NCBI GenBank assembly: GCA_947494435.1
Contig: CANLUY010000002.1
Span: forward strand, 1,240,001 to 1,304,000
Length of the DNA: 64,000 nucleotides
From: an uncultured Litoreibacter sp.
GTDB taxonomy: Bacteria; Pseudomonadota; Alphaproteobacteria; Rhodobacterales; Rhodobacteraceae
Direction: 5' to 3'
A model generated the notes under the pieces. The model did not search any database, had not been told where the DNA came from, and worked only from the letters and a program-made list of their open reading frames with translations. The position numbers and the translations under genes were made by a program. Positions 34,757 through 43,417 of the stretch are shown here, piece after piece. The first letter of the stretch is position 1. Every line of letters starts with the position of its first letter.

Positions 34757-36133
34757 TCATTTTATGACCAGTTCCGGTCCCATAAAGTAATTGGGCAAGA
34801 AAGTTGAGATTGCCGGAACATATGTGACGATGATCAGGAAAACGAACAGAACCGCCGTGAATGGCAGCGCCGCTTTCACGACTGACATCATCGGCATGTT
34901 CGCCACGCCCGAGGTCACGAACAGGTTCAACCCAACCGGCGGCGTGATCATACCAATCTCCATATTCACCACCATGATGATGCCGAGATGGATCGGATCA
35001 ATTCCAAGCTCGATCGCAATCGGGAAGACCAGCGGCGCCACGATCACCAAAAGACCTGACGGCTCCATGAACTGACCACCAATCAGCAAGATCACATTGA
35101 CCACGATCAGGAACATCACCGGACCAAGCCCCGCATCCAGCATCGCACCTGCAATCTTTTGCGGGATCTGCTCGTCTGTCAGCACGTGCTTCAGGATCAG
35201 CGCGTTCGCGATCACGAAGAGCAATGTCACCGTCAGCTTGCCCGCTTCAAAAAGCGTATTGCGTGTGTCCTCATGAAAGAGCGCCGTAATCGCTGTCCAT
35301 GGACGTGCAAGGAAAGACTTGTTCGCCTCCCCCTCCGGCGTCGCCAGCGGCCCCATATCTTTGTAAACATAGGTCGCAATCAGATAGGCATAGACCGCAG
35401 ACACGGCGGCAGCTTCGGTCGGCGTAAAGATACCGCCATAGATACCACCCAGAATGATCACGATCAGGAACAGGCCCCAAGCGGCCTCGCGCATGGCAGC
35501 GAAAATCTCGCCCCAGCCGCGCCACTCACCTTTGGGCAGATCGCGGATCACCGCAAAGGCCCAGATCGCCAGCATTAACATGCCGCCTGCCATCAAGCCC
35601 GGAATAACGCCAGCCAAGAACATACGTCCGACCGACACTTCGACCGTCGCCGCATAAACAACCATCACGATGGAGGGAGGGATCAGAATGCCCAGCGTAC
35701 CGGCATTCGCGATGACGCCCGCCGCGAAGTCTTTGGTGTAGCCCACCTGCATCATCCCCGCGATCACGATGGAGCCGATGGCCACAACGGTCGACGGCGA
35801 CGAGCCGGACAGCGCCGCGAACATCATACAGGCGAACACGCCGGCAATCGCCAAGCCGCCGCGCAAATGCCCGACGCACGCGATGGAGAACCGGATGATC
35901 CGCTTCGCCACACCGCCGGTTGTCATAAAGGCCGAGGCCAGAATAAAGAACGGGATCGCCATAAGGGTAAAGTGCCCCTCAAAGGCTTGGAACAATGTCC
36001 CGGCGACCGAGGCCAGAGACGAGTCCGAGAACCACAAAAGGAACAACACGGAGGACAGGCCAAGCGAGACCGCAATCGGCACGCCGATCATCAGAAAGCC
36101 AATCACCATTCCGAATAGAAGAACAACATCCAT
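34757..36133 (-). CDS. dctM: TRAP transporter large membrane subunit DctM
   Basis: 458 residues, about 12 to 14 hydrophobic helices. It is the transport subunit of a TRAP-type C4-dicarboxylate system that uses the sodium gradient. Typical motifs: GVPIAVSLGLSSVLFL at the N-terminus, SGSSPSTVVAIGSIVIAGM near 110, GTLGILIPPSIVMVVY near 140, and MITPPVGLNLFVTSGVA near 395. The family average is about 430; the extra length sits in a charged loop at about 255-285. It starts three bases after dctQ. Confidence 0.96.
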   Translation of the reverse strand: MDVVLLFGMVIGFLMIGVPIAVSLGLSSVLFLLWFSDSSLASVAGTLFQAFEGHFTLMAIPFFILASAFMTTGGVAKRIIRFSIACVGHLRGGLAIAGVFACMMFAALSGSSPSTVVAIGSIVIAGMMQVGYTKDFAAGVIANAGTLGILIPPSIVMVVYAATVEVSVGRMFLAGVIPGLMAGGMLMLAIWAFAVIRDLPKGEWRGWGEIFAAMREAAWGLFLIVIILGGIYGGIFTPTEAAAVSAVYAYLIATYVYKDMGPLATPEGEANKSFLARPWTAITALFHEDTRNTLFEAGKLTVTLLFVIANALILKHVLTDEQIPQKIAGAMLDAGLGPVMFLIVVNVILLIGGQFMEPSGLLVIVAPLVFPIAIELGIDPIHLGIIMVVNMEIGMITPPVGLNLFVTSGVANMPMMSVVKAALPFTAVLFVFLIIVTYVPAISTFLPNYFMGPELVIK

Positions 36134-36136
36134 GAC

Positions 36137-36787
36137 TTAGCCCTCGTCGCTTAGACGTGCGTTCTCGACGTCTTCTTCTGCTTCATGGCTGACGATCAAC
36201 CGGTCGGATTTGCCTGTCCAAATGGCATAGGCGGCTTGTAAGTAGCGATAGAGCATCAGCGCCATGGACACGGGCAGCACAACATAAGGGATCAGGCGCG
36301 GGATTTTTTCGTACTCATCCCCGTCATTGAACAGGGTTTCCATGAACCCTGCCCATGCAGGCAGCGGGATGTCATTGACCTCATACCAACCTTGGCCGCG
36401 ATATTTCTCGACAAAGCCTGTCGGGAACCAGCGCCCCTCTGTCGGGGGCAAATTGGCGAAGATCGACCAATAATCCCAAGCGCCTTTCAAGAGCAGGAAG
36501 GAGAAGATGATACAGCTGGCTACAGCAACCAAACCCACAATGCGGCGCACAGGTTCGCTGAAGATATTGATCAACACGTCCACGCCAAGATGCGCGTTTT
36601 TCTTCACTGCGTAAGACGCGCCCAAAAGAACGAGCCACGCAAAGCAATACAGGGAGAATTCCAGCGCCCACAGGATGTTCGAATTGAACCCGTAGCGCGC
36701 AATGACATTTGCAAATGAGATCAACGTCATCAGGCCAAGTAAGATGGCAATGATGTTCTCTTCGATCTTGTCGACAAAATCCGACAT
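36137..36787 (-). CDS. dctQ: TRAP transporter small membrane subunit DctQ
   Basis: 216 residues with four membrane helices. Pattern SFANVIARYGFNSNILWALEFSLYCFAWLVLLGASYAVKKNAHLGVDVL is typical of DctQ (given here by its outline; residues about 24-72). It has a longer periplasmic loop between helices 3 and 4 (about residues 108-160) than the usual 160-180-residue DctQ. Partner of DctM. A terminator-like hairpin separates it from dctP. Confidence 0.93.
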   Translation of the reverse strand: MSDFVDKIEENIIAILLGLMTLISFANVIARYGFNSNILWALEFSLYCFAWLVLLGASYAVKKNAHLGVDVLINIFSEPVRRIVGLVAVASCIIFSFLLLKGAWDYWSIFANLPPTEGRWFPTGFVEKYRGQGWYEVNDIPLPAWAGFMETLFNDGDEYEKIPRLIPYVVLPVSMALMLYRYLQAAYAIWTGKSDRLIVSHEAEEDVENARLSDEG

Positions 36788-36810
36788 GACCCCTCCCCCT
36801 CTGGTCGCTT

Positions 36811-36850
36811 AGAAAAAGCGCGGCCTATGGTCGTGCCACAGGCCGCGCTT
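36811..36850 (-). terminator. Intercistronic terminator between dctP and dctQ
   Basis: Perfect 11-bp stem AAGCGCGGCCT (36816-36826) / AGGCCGCGCTT (36840-36850) with a 13-base loop. On the minus strand it is followed by TTTTT. Its place just after the dctP stop would cut most transcripts there, giving more binding protein than membrane subunits. Confidence 0.85.
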
Positions 36851-36868
36851 AATTCGTCTCAGATCAGC

Positions 36869-37864
36869 TTAGCTGCCCGAGTTCAAAGCTTGTGCCGCTT
36901 CGATGTTCTCAGCGCCCACGTCGCCTTCGAACTTTGCCCAAACCGGCTTCATCGCATCGACCCAAGCCTGACGTTGCTCAGCGGTCAGCTGACGCACTTC
37001 GCCGCCGGCTGCCTGAATGTTGGCTTTGGCCTCTTCGTTCACTTGGAAGGCGGACGCATTACGCGACACGGTGACTTCGTTCAGGATTGTCAGGAACTGG
37101 TCACGGACATCCGCATCAAGGCTGTCGAGGAAATCAACAGACGTCACGACGAGGTAGTCAATGATGCCGTGGTTGGTTTCTGTTGTGCCGTCCTGAACTT
37201 CGAAGAACTTCTTGCCGAAGATGTTCGACCATGTGTTCTCCTGCCCATCAACAACACCTTGTTGCAGCGCGCCATAAACTTCAGAGAACGCCATTTTTTG
37301 CGGGTTCGCACCCAGCGCTTCCATCTGCGCGACCAGCACGTCGGATGGCTGTACGCGGAACTTCAAACCGCTTGCGTCAGTTGGCGAGATCAGCGGAACA
37401 TTGGCAGAGAATTGCTTCATGCCATTGTGCCAGAATTCCAGACCCTGCAGACCACGTTTCTGCATGGAGTCCTTCATCGCCTGACCCGTTTCAGAGCTTT
37501 GGAACGCATCAACAGTGGCGATGTCTTTGAACATGAAGGGTAGATCGAAAATGCGGAACTGCTTTGTGAACTTCTCGAACTTCGACAGCGACGGGGCCGC
37601 CAGTTGAACATCGCCTTGCAGCATCGCTTCGAGCACTTTGTTGTCATCATAAAGCGTGGAGTTCGGGAACACTTCGATGCAGGCTTTGCCGTTCATCTCG
37701 TCGTTCACACGGGCTGCCAGCTCCGTCGCGGCGATACCTTTTGGGTGTTTGTCAGTGTTTGTGACGTGGGCGAATTTCATCACCACTTCGCCTTCATCAC
37801 ACGCAGCGAGTGCGGCGCCAGCCGACAGAGTCAATGCGAGTACAGATGTTGTTAGAAACTTCAT
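36869..37864 (-). CDS. dctP: TRAP transporter solute-binding protein DctP
   Basis: 331 residues from ATG 37864, after GGGAGGAG. Signal peptide ends ALAA-C. The DctP fold follows: MKFAHVTNTDKHPKG near the N-terminus, LKFRVQPSDV with the conserved substrate carboxylate-binding Arg near 170, and ALQQGVVDGQENTWSNI near 205. Binds a C4-dicarboxylate such as succinate or malate in the periplasm and delivers it to DctQM. It is controlled presumably by the adjacent DctB-DctD pair. Confidence 0.95.
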   Translation of the reverse strand: MKFLTTSVLALTLSAGAALAACDEGEVVMKFAHVTNTDKHPKGIAATELAARVNDEMNGKACIEVFPNSTLYDDNKVLEAMLQGDVQLAAPSLSKFEKFTKQFRIFDLPFMFKDIATVDAFQSSETGQAMKDSMQKRGLQGLEFWHNGMKQFSANVPLISPTDASGLKFRVQPSDVLVAQMEALGANPQKMAFSEVYGALQQGVVDGQENTWSNIFGKKFFEVQDGTTETNHGIIDYLVVTSVDFLDSLDADVRDQFLTILNEVTVSRNASAFQVNEEAKANIQAAGGEVRQLTAEQRQAWVDAMKPVWAKFEGDVGAENIEAAQALNSGS

Positions 37865-37893
37865 GTTGCTCCTCCCAGATGCAAATAATTTTG

Positions 37894-37950
37894 AAGGCAA
37901 TTCATGCCTTGGATCGAAGCAGACCACGCTGCTGCGATGCCCTCAAGGGC
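37894..37950. promoter_or_regulatory. Inverted repeats upstream of dctP
   Basis: Two short palindromes lie in the dctP leader: AAGGCA-ATTCA-TGCCTT (37894-37910) and GCCCTCAAGGGC (37939-37950). Either could be a regulator site or an mRNA hairpin. No sigma-54 -24/-12 element (GG-N10-GC) was found in the 203 bases upstream of dctP. Confidence 0.35.
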
Positions 37951-38067
37951 CGAATTTCAAAAAAGCCGAATAGTTAAAATATGCGTTTAATTTCAGTTTG
38001 ATACCGGGAAAACCGCTGCCATAAAACCCAGTATAGTCTGCGAAGTGGGCGGAAAATCACACAATGA

Positions 38068-39300
38068 TTAAAGAGAGCTGCGACGGTAATCCTCTGCGCG
38101 GATACCGTGGCGCGCCAGCTTGTCGTAGAAAGTCTTGCGCGGCAGTTGAAGCACTTTTGCGGTTTCCGTCGCATGCCCGTCATGCGCTTGAAGCGCCTCA
38201 ATGATCAGGGACCGCTCAACGCGCGCCATCCGCTCAGACAAGCTCAGCGTCTCCGCGTCCTCAACCGCTGGCATGCCCATTGCAAACCGCATCGCCGCAT
38301 TCATCAGCGCGCGCGCATTGCCGTCCCATGGCTGCGCCATCAACCGTGTCATCTGATCAGCAGAGACCTCCGGCACCGGTAAAGCTGCCTGCTCGCACGC
38401 AATGGCCAGATAATGACGGAATAGCACAGGAATATCATCCGTCCGCTCACGCAAGCTTGGCACGCGCACACGCATCGCCTCCAGGCGCAATCGCAGATCA
38501 GCCATGAAGCCGGCACCTGCAGCCTCGCGCATGGTCCTGTAGCTCGCCGCCAAAATCCGTGCGCCTGTACCTGCCTCCAAATGCTCCAACAAAGCGAACT
38601 GCGTCACATCAGGTAAATTGGTCACTTCTTCTAAAAACAAGCTGCCCTCGTGCGCCGCCTCCAGTGCCTCCGTCAAACCTTCAGGTGTCATCCCTGCCGC
38701 AGGGCGCTTCACAAACCCATGCGCCCCCCGTGCAGAGAGCAAATGGATCACCTCCGCAACTTTCGGCGCGCCGGTGCCGGGCTCACCAGTGATCAAGACT
38801 TCGCCCTGCGCTTTCGCGACGGTCCGAACCCTGTTGCGCAACTGTTCAGACAAGTCCGAGACCCCAAACAACATGCGGGAAGCCGCATCCCCAGCCTCAG
38901 CCGCAATCGAATGTTTGCGCGCCGCCAGAACTCCCCGACGCACAACCAAAGCGCGCTGCACAACGTCTAGAAACTGCTGCGGCGCACAGGGTTTTTCCAG
39001 AAAATCAAACGCCCCCGCAGACATGCCTTTCACGGCCATCGGAATATCCCCCTCGCCTGTCAGCAAGATCACCGGCAGCTCTGGGTCCTGCCCGCGCGCA
39101 TACTCCAGCAGGTGAAATCCGTCGCGCCCCGGCATACGAATATCGGTGACAACCACGCCGTCGAAACTGCGGTTGATCACATCTTTTGCAACAATGAAGG
39201 ACCCCGCCAGCATCGGCGTCAAATCAGCCAACTCTAACGTCTGCCCTAAGGCTTCCCGCACAGGCGCGTCGTCATCCACCAGCAAAACTTTTTGCGTCAT
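38068..39300 (-). CDS. dctD: DctD-like response regulator with degenerate AAA+ domain
   Basis: 410 residues. Receiver domain 1-120 with phospho-acceptor Asp53 (VVTDIRMPG) and Lys in FLEKP near 103. The central domain is a reduced sigma-54-activator AAA+ module: the Walker A position reads GEPGTGAP (172-179), without the Lys-Glu of GTGKE; the region to Walker B GSLFLEEV (219-226) is about 40 residues too short, so the GAFTGA sigma-54 loop is absent; the WPGNVREL motif reads WDGNARAL. A Fis-type HTH (about 376-400) is intact. It probably regulates without sigma-54, as Rhodobacter NtrC does. Overlaps dctB by four bases. Confidence 0.88.
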   Translation of the reverse strand: MTQKVLLVDDDAPVREALGQTLELADLTPMLAGSFIVAKDVINRSFDGVVVTDIRMPGRDGFHLLEYARGQDPELPVILLTGEGDIPMAVKGMSAGAFDFLEKPCAPQQFLDVVQRALVVRRGVLAARKHSIAAEAGDAASRMLFGVSDLSEQLRNRVRTVAKAQGEVLITGEPGTGAPKVAEVIHLLSARGAHGFVKRPAAGMTPEGLTEALEAAHEGSLFLEEVTNLPDVTQFALLEHLEAGTGARILAASYRTMREAAGAGFMADLRLRLEAMRVRVPSLRERTDDIPVLFRHYLAIACEQAALPVPEVSADQMTRLMAQPWDGNARALMNAAMRFAMGMPAVEDAETLSLSERMARVERSLIIEALQAHDGHATETAKVLQLPRKTFYDKLARHGIRAEDYRRSSL

Positions 39301-41042
39301 GCCGCAAGCTCCTCAGCTTCCGCAGGTGTCAATTGCACGGTGACAATTGCACCACCGTCTGGATGATTGCGACCTCGGATCGCGCCGCCAAAACTCTGAA
39401 CAATGCCGTAAGAAATCGACAGCCCAAGCCCCATCCCCTCAGATCGTCCGACTTCTTTAGTGGTGTAGAACGGATCAAAAATCTTCTCGGGATCGCTCAG
39501 GCCCGGGCCTGTGTCGCGCACCGAAACCTCGACCTGCGCGCCGACATCTACCGCCACCTCAATGCGCTTATTCTCTTTGCCTTCCATCGCATCCAACGCG
39601 TTGCCAACCAGATTGACCAAGACCTGAGACAAACGCACTTCCCCACCATAAACGTAGACCGGTGCCTCGGGCGCGTGGCGGACGACATGCACTTCTTCTT
39701 CCCGCAAACGCACCTCGAACAGCTCCAAAACGCCGTCAATCACTGCGCCAAGATCAACCTGCCCCAACGGTTCGGTTTCTTGCCGCGCAAAGGCGCGCAA
39801 ATTTTTGATGATCCGTCCCATGCGGCGCGCAAGCTCACTGATCCGGCCAAGGTTTTCGCCCGCCACTTCAGGTTTGTCACGGCGCAGGAATTCCTCAGCG
39901 TTTTCTGCATAGGACCGGATCGCCATCAAAGGTTGGTTCAATTCATGGCTGATGCCTGCAGACATCTGGCCCAGCGCACTCAGCTTGCCCGCTTGAACCA
40001 AATCCTGTTGCGCTTGTTGCAAAGCGGCAGTGCGTTCCGCCACACGCGCTTCAAGGCGCATGTTTGCCTCAGCCTCCACGGCCAAGCGTTGCAAAATACC
40101 GCGCCGTCGTTCCGCAAAGACCAGCAAGACCGCGCCGAATATCAACCCTATGGCCCCCGCGACCAAAGCCTGAAACAAAGCCAGCTGCTCCGCCTCGGCG
40201 GAGGCCACCATCACCTCGCCGCGTAAATTCATCAGGGGCAGCGATTGTGTCACACTCAAAGAGCGTTCCGGCATGTAGGTCGATTCTGATTGGGTGTTGA
40301 TCTCGTATCCCCCACGCAATTGCGCGTCGAACTCGTAAAATGGCCGGACTTCAGCGGGATCATATTGCCCCGGAAACTCTTGGCGTGCTCGCAAGGCCCC
40401 CAAAGGCTCGCGCGTCCGGTACAACATCTCCGCCCGGTTGGAGACAAAGACCACGCCCGCCTCATCCGTGAAGAACACCACCTGAGGGGCCGCGCGCCAA
40501 CTGGTTTCCACCTGCTCCAGATCAACCGAGACAGCAACAGCCCCAGCGGGTTTGCGATCCATCCCGAACACAGGCGCGGCGAAGGTAAAGGCCCGCTGTC
40601 GCTGGTCGCCAAACTGCCAGTGCATTGTCCCCAAAGCACCACGGATCGCGCGTTTGAAATAGGACGTCTCGCTCATGTTGCGCGGTTTGGGGCGCACAAA
40701 CCGGTGGGATTGTGCGACCACCGCCCCGTCGCGGTCCAACAGCAATATTTCGAGGGAACCGGTCATATCCGCCACCCCCAGAAGCATCTTCTCGACCCCC
40801 TGCGCATCGCCACTGCCACCGGTGACCAATGGCACCAATGCAGGGTGATCGGCCAACAGGACCGCAAGCTCGCGGTAACTTTGCAACTCGCTGACCAACC
40901 GGTCAGAGGCGAGCTTCAGATCAGCCCGCCCGCGCTCTTCCAACTGTCCCAACGCAGCGCCAAGCGCAAACCACCAGACCGTGGCACCGATGGCGGCCAC
41001 AGTTGAAAGGTAAGCAATGATGGCAATGAGGCGCGCGCGCAT
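39297..41042 (-). CDS. dctB: C4-dicarboxylate sensor histidine kinase DctB
   Basis: 581 residues. Membrane helices at about 7-29 and 285-310 enclose a periplasmic double-Cache-type sensor. A coiled stretch (about 330-355) leads to HisKA with the phosphorylated His in ISHELNQPLMAIRSYAENA, then an HATPase with N box VLVNLVGNALDAM, G1 VRDTGPGLSDP and G2 SEGMGLGLSISYGIVQSFGG. It senses C4-dicarboxylates and phosphorylates DctD. ATG at 41042 is divergent from the P450 gene. Confidence 0.93.
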   Translation of the reverse strand: MRARLIAIIAYLSTVAAIGATVWWFALGAALGQLEERGRADLKLASDRLVSELQSYRELAVLLADHPALVPLVTGGSGDAQGVEKMLLGVADMTGSLEILLLDRDGAVVAQSHRFVRPKPRNMSETSYFKRAIRGALGTMHWQFGDQRQRAFTFAAPVFGMDRKPAGAVAVSVDLEQVETSWRAAPQVVFFTDEAGVVFVSNRAEMLYRTREPLGALRARQEFPGQYDPAEVRPFYEFDAQLRGGYEINTQSESTYMPERSLSVTQSLPLMNLRGEVMVASAEAEQLALFQALVAGAIGLIFGAVLLVFAERRRGILQRLAVEAEANMRLEARVAERTAALQQAQQDLVQAGKLSALGQMSAGISHELNQPLMAIRSYAENAEEFLRRDKPEVAGENLGRISELARRMGRIIKNLRAFARQETEPLGQVDLGAVIDGVLELFEVRLREEEVHVVRHAPEAPVYVYGGEVRLSQVLVNLVGNALDAMEGKENKRIEVAVDVGAQVEVSVRDTGPGLSDPEKIFDPFYTTKEVGRSEGMGLGLSISYGIVQSFGGAIRGRNHPDGGAIVTVQLTPAEAEELAA

Positions 41043-41122
41043 GACCGATGGTCTCCAAATTCGGCCCCTAGCATAGGCAAAGGGTGCTTGCCTTGACCAT
41101 CCCCATTTCGGATATGTGCAGT

Positions 41123-42283
41123 ATGGAGCATGTCACCCAATCGCCGACCCAAGACGGGTTCGTTCAAAATCCTTATCCCTTCTATGACCACATCCGCCCT
41201 TTAGGGCCACTCGTCTGGTGGCAGGACTACGCCATGCCCGTCGCAGCTGGTCATGAGACCGTAAGCGCCCTTCTTCGTGACAACCGCTTCGGCCGAGAGA
41301 ACCCGCTTGGCCTCACCTACCCTGACCGCCTTGCACCGTTTTACGCGGTAGAAGCGCATTCCATGCTGGAGCTGGAGCCGCCCCGCCATACCCGTTTGCG
41401 CAGCCTCGTTCTGCGCGCCTTTACCACGCGCAGGATCGCCGCACTGGAGCCTGAGATCGCGGCTTTGTGCCACCAACTGATTGACGCTTTCCCCGAACAC
41501 GAGTTCGACCTGCTAGAGCTTTATGCGCAAAAACTGCCTGTGATCATCATTGCGCGCCTTCTCGGGGTACCCGAAGAGATGGCCCCTGAATTGCTGGCAT
41601 GGTCGAACGCGATGGTCGGCATGTATCAAGCCGCGCGCACGCCCGAGATGGAACAAGCCGCGTGCAGCGCGTCTGTTGAATTCACCGCATTCCTCAAAAC
41701 CTACATCGCAAAGCGCCGCACCGATCCGCGCGACGATCTGATCACCAATCTGATTGCCGCTGAACAGGATGGGGAGCGGTTGTCGACAGATGAGCTCATC
41801 ACCACCTGCATTCTTCTGCTGAATGCAGGGCACGAGGCCACTGTCCACACACTCGGGAATGCCGTGCACACCTGCCTCACTCAACAGATCACCCCCACAC
41901 GGGAGCCCGCCTTTGCGGAAGAAGCGCTGCGCCATGATCCACCGCTGCACATGTTCACCCGCTTCGCGATGCAGGATATCGACCTCTACGGTCATTCATT
42001 CAAAACCGGCGATCAAGTGGGCCTTCTATTGGCTGCGGCAAATCGTGATCCCGCCGTCTATCCTGCGCCAGCCCGCTTTGACCCGACCCGTAGCGGCAAA
42101 ACCCATACAAGTTTCGGCGGCGGCATCCATTTCTGCGTGGGCGCACCCTTGGCGCGCATGGAGATTTCGCAAGCCCTTCCGATCCTCTTCGATCGCTGTC
42201 CCAACCTGACGCTTGCACAGCCCGCCAAATACGCGAACCTCTACCATTTTCATGGGCTCGAACGGATGATGGTCACACGCTGA
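41123..42283 (+). CDS. Cytochrome P450
   Basis: 386 residues. Soluble bacterial P450. Heme-thiolate signature FGGGIHFCVGAPLARME with Cys338, I-helix AGHEATVHTLG (oxygen-binding region; Glu-Ala-Thr in place of Asp/Glu-Thr-Thr), and K-helix EEALRHDPP with ExxR. No ferredoxin or reductase gene is adjacent, so electron partners lie elsewhere. Starts at 41114 and 41123 are both possible; neither has a strong ribosome site. Substrate unknown; the closest general type is the CYP107/CYP105-like bacterial class I enzymes. Confidence 0.92.
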   Translation: MEHVTQSPTQDGFVQNPYPFYDHIRPLGPLVWWQDYAMPVAAGHETVSALLRDNRFGRENPLGLTYPDRLAPFYAVEAHSMLELEPPRHTRLRSLVLRAFTTRRIAALEPEIAALCHQLIDAFPEHEFDLLELYAQKLPVIIIARLLGVPEEMAPELLAWSNAMVGMYQAARTPEMEQAACSASVEFTAFLKTYIAKRRTDPRDDLITNLIAAEQDGERLSTDELITTCILLLNAGHEATVHTLGNAVHTCLTQQITPTREPAFAEEALRHDPPLHMFTRFAMQDIDLYGHSFKTGDQVGLLLAAANRDPAVYPAPARFDPTRSGKTHTSFGGGIHFCVGAPLARMEISQALPILFDRCPNLTLAQPAKYANLYHFHGLERMMVTR

Positions 42284-42292
42284 CGCGACGAC

Positions 42293-43363
42293 CTAAGCTG
42301 GGAAAACGAAGCACCTGTCGCGCCGCATGGTCAACCACAATACAGTGCCGGGCTGCGGCAAGAACACGGCCGGTACGGTCGCGCTTAAAACCGAGCCGTC
42401 GAAATCCATCTCAAACTCGACAAGGCTTTCGCGACCCATAAATCGCGCACGTTTCACGGTTCCTTTCGCAGGCACACCCTCGCTTGGTGTCGGGTTCGGG
42501 CCTCGTCCGTGGCGGTCAAAGTCGATGCGTAAATGCTGCGGCCGGATAATGATCTCTACCGCCTGCCCATCTTTGAGCCCCGGCGTCAGGAACTGACCAA
42601 ACGGTGTCTCTGTTAACGCACCGTTAGACTGCCCCTGTAACACATTGATATCACTGAAAAACGCAGCCGCGGCCTTGTCCACAGGCGCGTTGTACAGATT
42701 ATAGGGGTTACCCTGCTGCACGATCTTGCCGTCACGCATCAAAGCAATCTCGTCGGCCATCCGCATCGCCTCATCCGGCTCATGCGTCACCAATAGTACG
42801 GCGGTGCCTTCTTCCTTCAAAACGCTCAGCGTCTCGTCACGAATGCCATCGCGCAGACGGTTGTCCAGTCCGGAAAACGGCTCATCCATCAGCATGATCT
42901 TGGGCCGTGGTGCAAGCGCGCGCGCCAAAGCCACACGCTGTTGTTCCCCACCCGACAATTGATGTGGAAAACTCTCCGCAAACCGCGCCATGCCGACCCG
43001 CTCCAGCAAATGCATCACGCGTGCCTGCGCTTCCGCCTTGCCCACGGTCAAGCCAAAGGCCACATTCTGCGCGACGCTCAAATGCGGAAACAGCGCGAAG
43101 TCCTGAAACATCAATCCAATTGGCCGCTCTTCAGGCAGCAAGCGCAGCGTGTCGCTGCAGATCAGTTCTCCATCGACCCACAGCTCGCCACTTGTCTGGC
43201 GCTCAACTCCTGCAATCATGCGCAGGGTCGTCGATTTTCCGCATCCGGACGGCCCCAGAAGACAGGTTACCTGCCCCGCTGCGATGCTCAAAGACAAGTC
43301 ATCCACGACCGCCATGTCACCATAAGACTTGGTGATATTCTTGAGTTCCAGCCTAGCCGTCAC
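42293..43363 (-). CDS. ABC transporter ATP-binding protein (FbpC/PotA-like) with TOBE domain
   Basis: 356 residues from GTG 43363 (AAGAGG nine bases upstream). Walker A LLGPSGCGKSTTLRM, Q-loop FQDFALFPHLSV, signature QLSGGEQQRVALARAL, Walker B IMLMDEPFSGLD and the H-loop VTHEPDEA are complete. The C-terminal 100 residues form a TOBE-like domain (EIIIRPQHLRIDF, RARFMGRESLVEFEM). This is the type serving iron, polyamine or thiamine importers, yet no permease or binding protein lies nearby. The neighbour upstream is an SSS symporter; the partner is presumably elsewhere. Confidence 0.92.
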   Translation of the reverse strand: MTARLELKNITKSYGDMAVVDDLSLSIAAGQVTCLLGPSGCGKSTTLRMIAGVERQTSGELWVDGELICSDTLRLLPEERPIGLMFQDFALFPHLSVAQNVAFGLTVGKAEAQARVMHLLERVGMARFAESFPHQLSGGEQQRVALARALAPRPKIMLMDEPFSGLDNRLRDGIRDETLSVLKEEGTAVLLVTHEPDEAMRMADEIALMRDGKIVQQGNPYNLYNAPVDKAAAAFFSDINVLQGQSNGALTETPFGQFLTPGLKDGQAVEIIIRPQHLRIDFDRHGRGPNPTPSEGVPAKGTVKRARFMGRESLVEFEMDFDGSVLSATVPAVFLPQPGTVLWLTMRRDRCFVFPA

Positions 43364-43417
43364 GCGTGTTGCCCTCTTATTCCGATGGAAACAATCGGAA
43401 TTCTTCAAGCGGGGATA

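Noticed and set aside
37865-38067. Sigma-54 promoter before dctP
   Set aside because: Looked for GG-N10-GC. The closest candidates (GGCATGAATTGC, TGGCAGCGGTTTTCC) have wrong spacing or lack the -12 GC.
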